A stretch of DNA of 7,391 nucleotides from Candidatus Altimarinota bacterium (GTDB lineage Bacteria > Patescibacteriota > Gracilibacteria > CAIRYL01), in contig JALUEA010000121.1 in the NCBI GenBank assembly GCA_027053135.1, positions 1 to 7,391 on the forward strand. The letters are read 5' to 3'. This document shows positions 5,660 to 7,391 of this stretch, piece after piece. Made by a program: the position numbers and the translations under genes. Every line of letters starts with the position of its first letter. Position 1 is the stretch's first letter. The notes beneath the pieces were generated by a model that saw nothing but the letters and a program-made list of their open reading frames with translations, made no database searches and was not told the DNA's origin.

Positions 5660-6247
5660 TTAAAATGAATGTGTGAGATCTGGTGCTTTTTGAGATTCTT
5701 TTGGTGCTTTAAACGGTTCATACTTTTCTAGCCCTGCTATACTTGCAACAATATTAAGCGGAAACGATCGGACTTTTATATTAAAGTTTTTTACCGCTTC
5801 ATTATATCGTGTTCGTTCTACTGAAATTCTATTTTCAATTCCCTCTAATTGCGTTTGTAATCCCAAAAAATTTGTATTCGATTGAATTTGAGGATACTGC
5901 TCTGTTACCATCATTAATCGCCCTAATGCCTGAGAAAGTCCTTGTTGTTTTTCCTGATACTGTGCTAAATCTTCTGCATTATGAATATCAACCTTCAACT
6001 GTGTAGCACTCGCTCTTGCATCAATAACCCCTATTAAAATATCTTTTTCATTTTTTGCCGCTGCCTTTACCGTCGCAACAAGATTTGGAACTAAATCAGA
6101 TCGTTTTTGATACTGATTTTGCACATTTGACCATTTTTCTTGAACTGTTTCATCTAATGAAATAAGCGTATTATATCCCGACGATATCCATAAACCAAAA
6201 ACTCCTATAACCCCAATTATATACAATAGTGTTTTATTCATACCCAT
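5660..6247 (-). CDS. lemA: LemA family membrane protein
   Basis: LemA proteins are widespread in bacteria, with one N-terminal membrane segment and a long antiparallel helical body outside the cytoplasm; the biochemical role is unknown. The 195-residue protein is normal in length. Residues 4-22 form the single transmembrane helix (LLYIIGVIGVFGLWI). The family signature follows: YNTLISLDETVQEKWSNVQ (25-43), then NQYQKRSDLVPNLVATVKAA (44-63), the LIPNLV-type block. FLGLQTQLEGIENRISVERT (127-146) and RYNEAVKNFN (147-156) are the conserved second helical block, and FPLNIVA (162-168) the usual closing segment. The tail after 180 is polar and proline-containing. An in-frame ATG two codons downstream is possible. 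It lies between the degenerate nucleotidyltransferase-like gene and nadB, with a TPM/YgcG protein further upstream, a pairing often seen for lemA. No Shine-Dalgarno precedes it. Confidence 0.95.
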   Translation of the reverse strand: MGMNKTLLYIIGVIGVFGLWISSGYNTLISLDETVQEKWSNVQNQYQKRSDLVPNLVATVKAAAKNEKDILIGVIDARASATQLKVDIHNAEDLAQYQEKQQGLSQALGRLMMVTEQYPQIQSNTNFLGLQTQLEGIENRISVERTRYNEAVKNFNIKVRSFPLNIVASIAGLEKYEPFKAPKESQKAPDLTHSF

Positions 6248-6276
6248 ATAAAAAAATTCATACTATTGCAATTATC

Positions 6277-6969
6277 CTATAATGTATACTCATATTTTTC
6301 AACTTCATCTTCCCATTGTACCAACATAGTATTTACTTCACCAAGAACTGTGTACAACTCTTGTGCTGTATATTTTTTCTTCTTACACTGTAGATCACGC
6401 GTAATTTTTTCTACTTTTTCCACCGTATCTGAAACCAAAGAAATAGAAAGATACTCTGCTGCATGCATCACTGGTTTCAATTCTGCTACAATATTCTCAA
6501 TAAGCCTATAAACTGGAATACGAACACTTTCATGCCGTAAATAAATAGTTTTATTTCGAATATCAAATTCCATTTTCCTTCGTAAATCTTTTGTTGATAT
6601 TGTTATCCGCTGAAAAATATCATCTCCATACAAAAGCGTTGCCGTTGTTTTTATATCAAAAAATTGCAATGCAAAAACATCACTTGCTTCCATAATCTCT
6701 CTTGAAGATAAACATAGAAATGGAATTCCCTGCAATATTTTCTTTATTTCTTTTCTCTGTACAAATTCAAAAACACTCTGCTGTAACAGGTCTTCATCTA
6801 TGATGAAAACAAATGTATTGTAATCATATTTTGGATAACTATAGATACTTACAATTCCTTCTTTTTGAAATGAAAGAATATTCTTTTGTATATCTTCAAA
6901 AGAAACATTTTTTTGTTTTCCTCTTCTTCGTACAAAGAAACCCTTTATTTTCTGTAATATACGCATCAT
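6277..6969 (-). CDS. Uncharacterised protein, degenerate nucleotidyltransferase-like family, LemA/TPM-associated
   Basis: Function unknown. The 230 residues start with a basic amphipathic segment (ILQKIKGFFVRRRGK, 4-18) that might touch the membrane, but no clear membrane helix is present. Residues 39-62 (IVSIYSYPKYDY...FIIDEDLL) could be a nucleotidyltransferase core strand-turn-strand. From memory, the block at 88-117 (LSSREIMEASDVFALQFFDI then LLYGDD) plus LRRKMEFDIRNKTIYLRHE (129-147) resembles an uncharacterised bacterial family with 'SREyi..slDvFPiEFLDik...vLyGeD' and 'LR.q.E.elRgKllrLRe'. Members I recall sit near TPM and LemA genes, as here. The catalytic GS...DxD of true polymerase-beta-type enzymes is not evident, so it may be inactive or a binding module. 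The C-terminal third is helical and charged. It follows the TPM-type gene by 15 bases and precedes lemA by 29. ATGs at 6969 and 6966 are both possible. Confidence 0.55.
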   Translation of the reverse strand: MMRILQKIKGFFVRRRGKQKNVSFEDIQKNILSFQKEGIVSIYSYPKYDYNTFVFIIDEDLLQQSVFEFVQRKEIKKILQGIPFLCLSSREIMEASDVFALQFFDIKTTATLLYGDDIFQRITISTKDLRRKMEFDIRNKTIYLRHESVRIPVYRLIENIVAELKPVMHAAEYLSISLVSDTVEKVEKITRDLQCKKKKYTAQELYTVLGEVNTMLVQWEDEVEKYEYTL

Positions 6970-6984
6970 ATAATTCTATAAAAA

Positions 6985-7391
6985 TTACCAATCTCCACCA
7001 AACCCTCCACCTCCAAAACTTCCACCTCCAAATCCTGAAAAATGAGTCCCTCCTCCAAAACCAGTTCCACTTGACCACGAACCAATACCCCCAGAAGAAG
7101 AATCATCTTGTCCATTCGCTATTAAAAGAAACAAAATAAAAGCAAATATTCCATATTCAAAATCAATATATGAGGTAAAAATTGTCGCTACAATCCCAAT
7201 TGATGCTGTCCCTATATACCGTTGTTTTTTTGCTTTATCTTTTATAGTAGATACAAATAATCCGCCAAAAAACGACACAAAAAATAAAAAAATAACTCCT
7301 TTATTTAGTGCCTTCAATGACGACTTTGTATCTGTCCGCACCACTTCCGAATCATGTTCCAGTACTTTTTTAATATCAATTAACACTTTTT
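6985..7391 (-). CDS. TPM/YgcG-type membrane protein, C-terminal part (5' end beyond window)
   Basis: The reading frame is open to the window edge; the first in-window candidate start is a GTG at 7384-7386 preceded by an in-frame Lys codon, so I treat the gene as truncated rather than starting there. The visible part has about 134 residues. After a short polar stretch there are hydrophobic segments at NKGVIFLFFVSFFGGLFVS, IGTASIGIVATIFTSYI and YGIFAFILFLLIANG, likely two or three membrane helices. A Gly/Ser/Phe-rich tail follows, ending GGSFGGGGFGGDW. Membrane segments followed by an SGGGG-type tail ending in an aromatic residue are the hallmark of the C-terminal half of TPM-domain (YgcG) proteins, commonly linked to lemA, which lies two genes downstream. 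The TPM domain itself would be outside the window, so the identification rests on tail and context. Stop TAA, 15 bases before the next gene. Confidence 0.65.
   Translation of the reverse strand, partial: KVLIDIKKVLEHDSEVVRTDTKSSLKALNKGVIFLFFVSFFGGLFVSTIKDKAKKQRYIGTASIGIVATIFTSYIDFEYGIFAFILFLLIANGQDDSSSGGIGSWSSGTGFGGGTHFSGFGGGSFGGGGFGGDW

Noticed and set aside
6896..7078. A tryptophan- and arginine-rich 60-residue minus-strand ORF resembling an antimicrobial peptide.
   Set aside because: It is the shifted frame of the glycine-rich tail of the TPM-type gene, where GGTGG-like codons read as TGG; it also overlaps the start of the next gene.

Overview
The window is AT-rich bacterial DNA with ten genes, all on the minus strand and tightly packed; the only spaces over 35 bases are two promoter-bearing gaps. 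Most starts (ATG, one GTG) lack a clear Shine-Dalgarno sequence. TAG, TAA and TGA all occur as stops and no gene body contains in-frame TGA, so the standard bacterial code fits. Small genes, short protein versions, low GC, a divergent short adenylate kinase and weak ribosome-binding signals together suggest a Patescibacteria (CPR)-like or similarly streamlined bacterium. This is inference from style; no marker gene in the window settles the lineage.

In the direction of transcription (high to low coordinates) there are three blocks. Block 1 (7391-4199) starts with the end of a TPM/YgcG-type membrane protein cut by the window edge. It continues with an uncharacterised protein resembling a degenerate nucleotidyltransferase family, then a LemA protein, then nadB (L-aspartate oxidase). 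The gaps are 15, 29 and 9 bases, so one transcript is likely. Block 2 (4121-2165) has its own strong promoter and carries a short adenylate kinase, a type I methionine aminopeptidase (the classical adk-map pair, here without ribosomal protein genes) and a NadM-type nicotinamide-nucleotide adenylyltransferase. Block 3 (2087-1) has another promoter and carries a TPR protein, a short RmlA-like sugar-1-phosphate nucleotidyltransferase and a family 2 glycosyltransferase cut by the other window edge. It looks like the start of a surface-polysaccharide operon.

Two NAD genes (nadB and nadM) bracket adk-map: NadB starts de novo quinolinate synthesis and NadM adds AMP to the mononucleotide. Their partners (nadA, nadC) are not in the window. 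RmlA would supply activated sugar to the glycosyltransferase.

The most notable signals are these. (1) Both promoters place an ATG about where transcription should start, suggesting leaderless mRNAs. (2) A 16-codon leader ORF ends 3 bases before the TPR gene and in its frame. (3) GAGTT repeats spaced about one helical turn lie over one promoter. (4) The TPM / degenerate-nucleotidyltransferase-like / LemA gene set contains a protein of unknown function. I saw no CRISPR array, tRNA, rRNA, insertion sequence or convincing intrinsic terminator. I found no clearly new system; the best candidate for unexplored biology is the LemA-associated trio.
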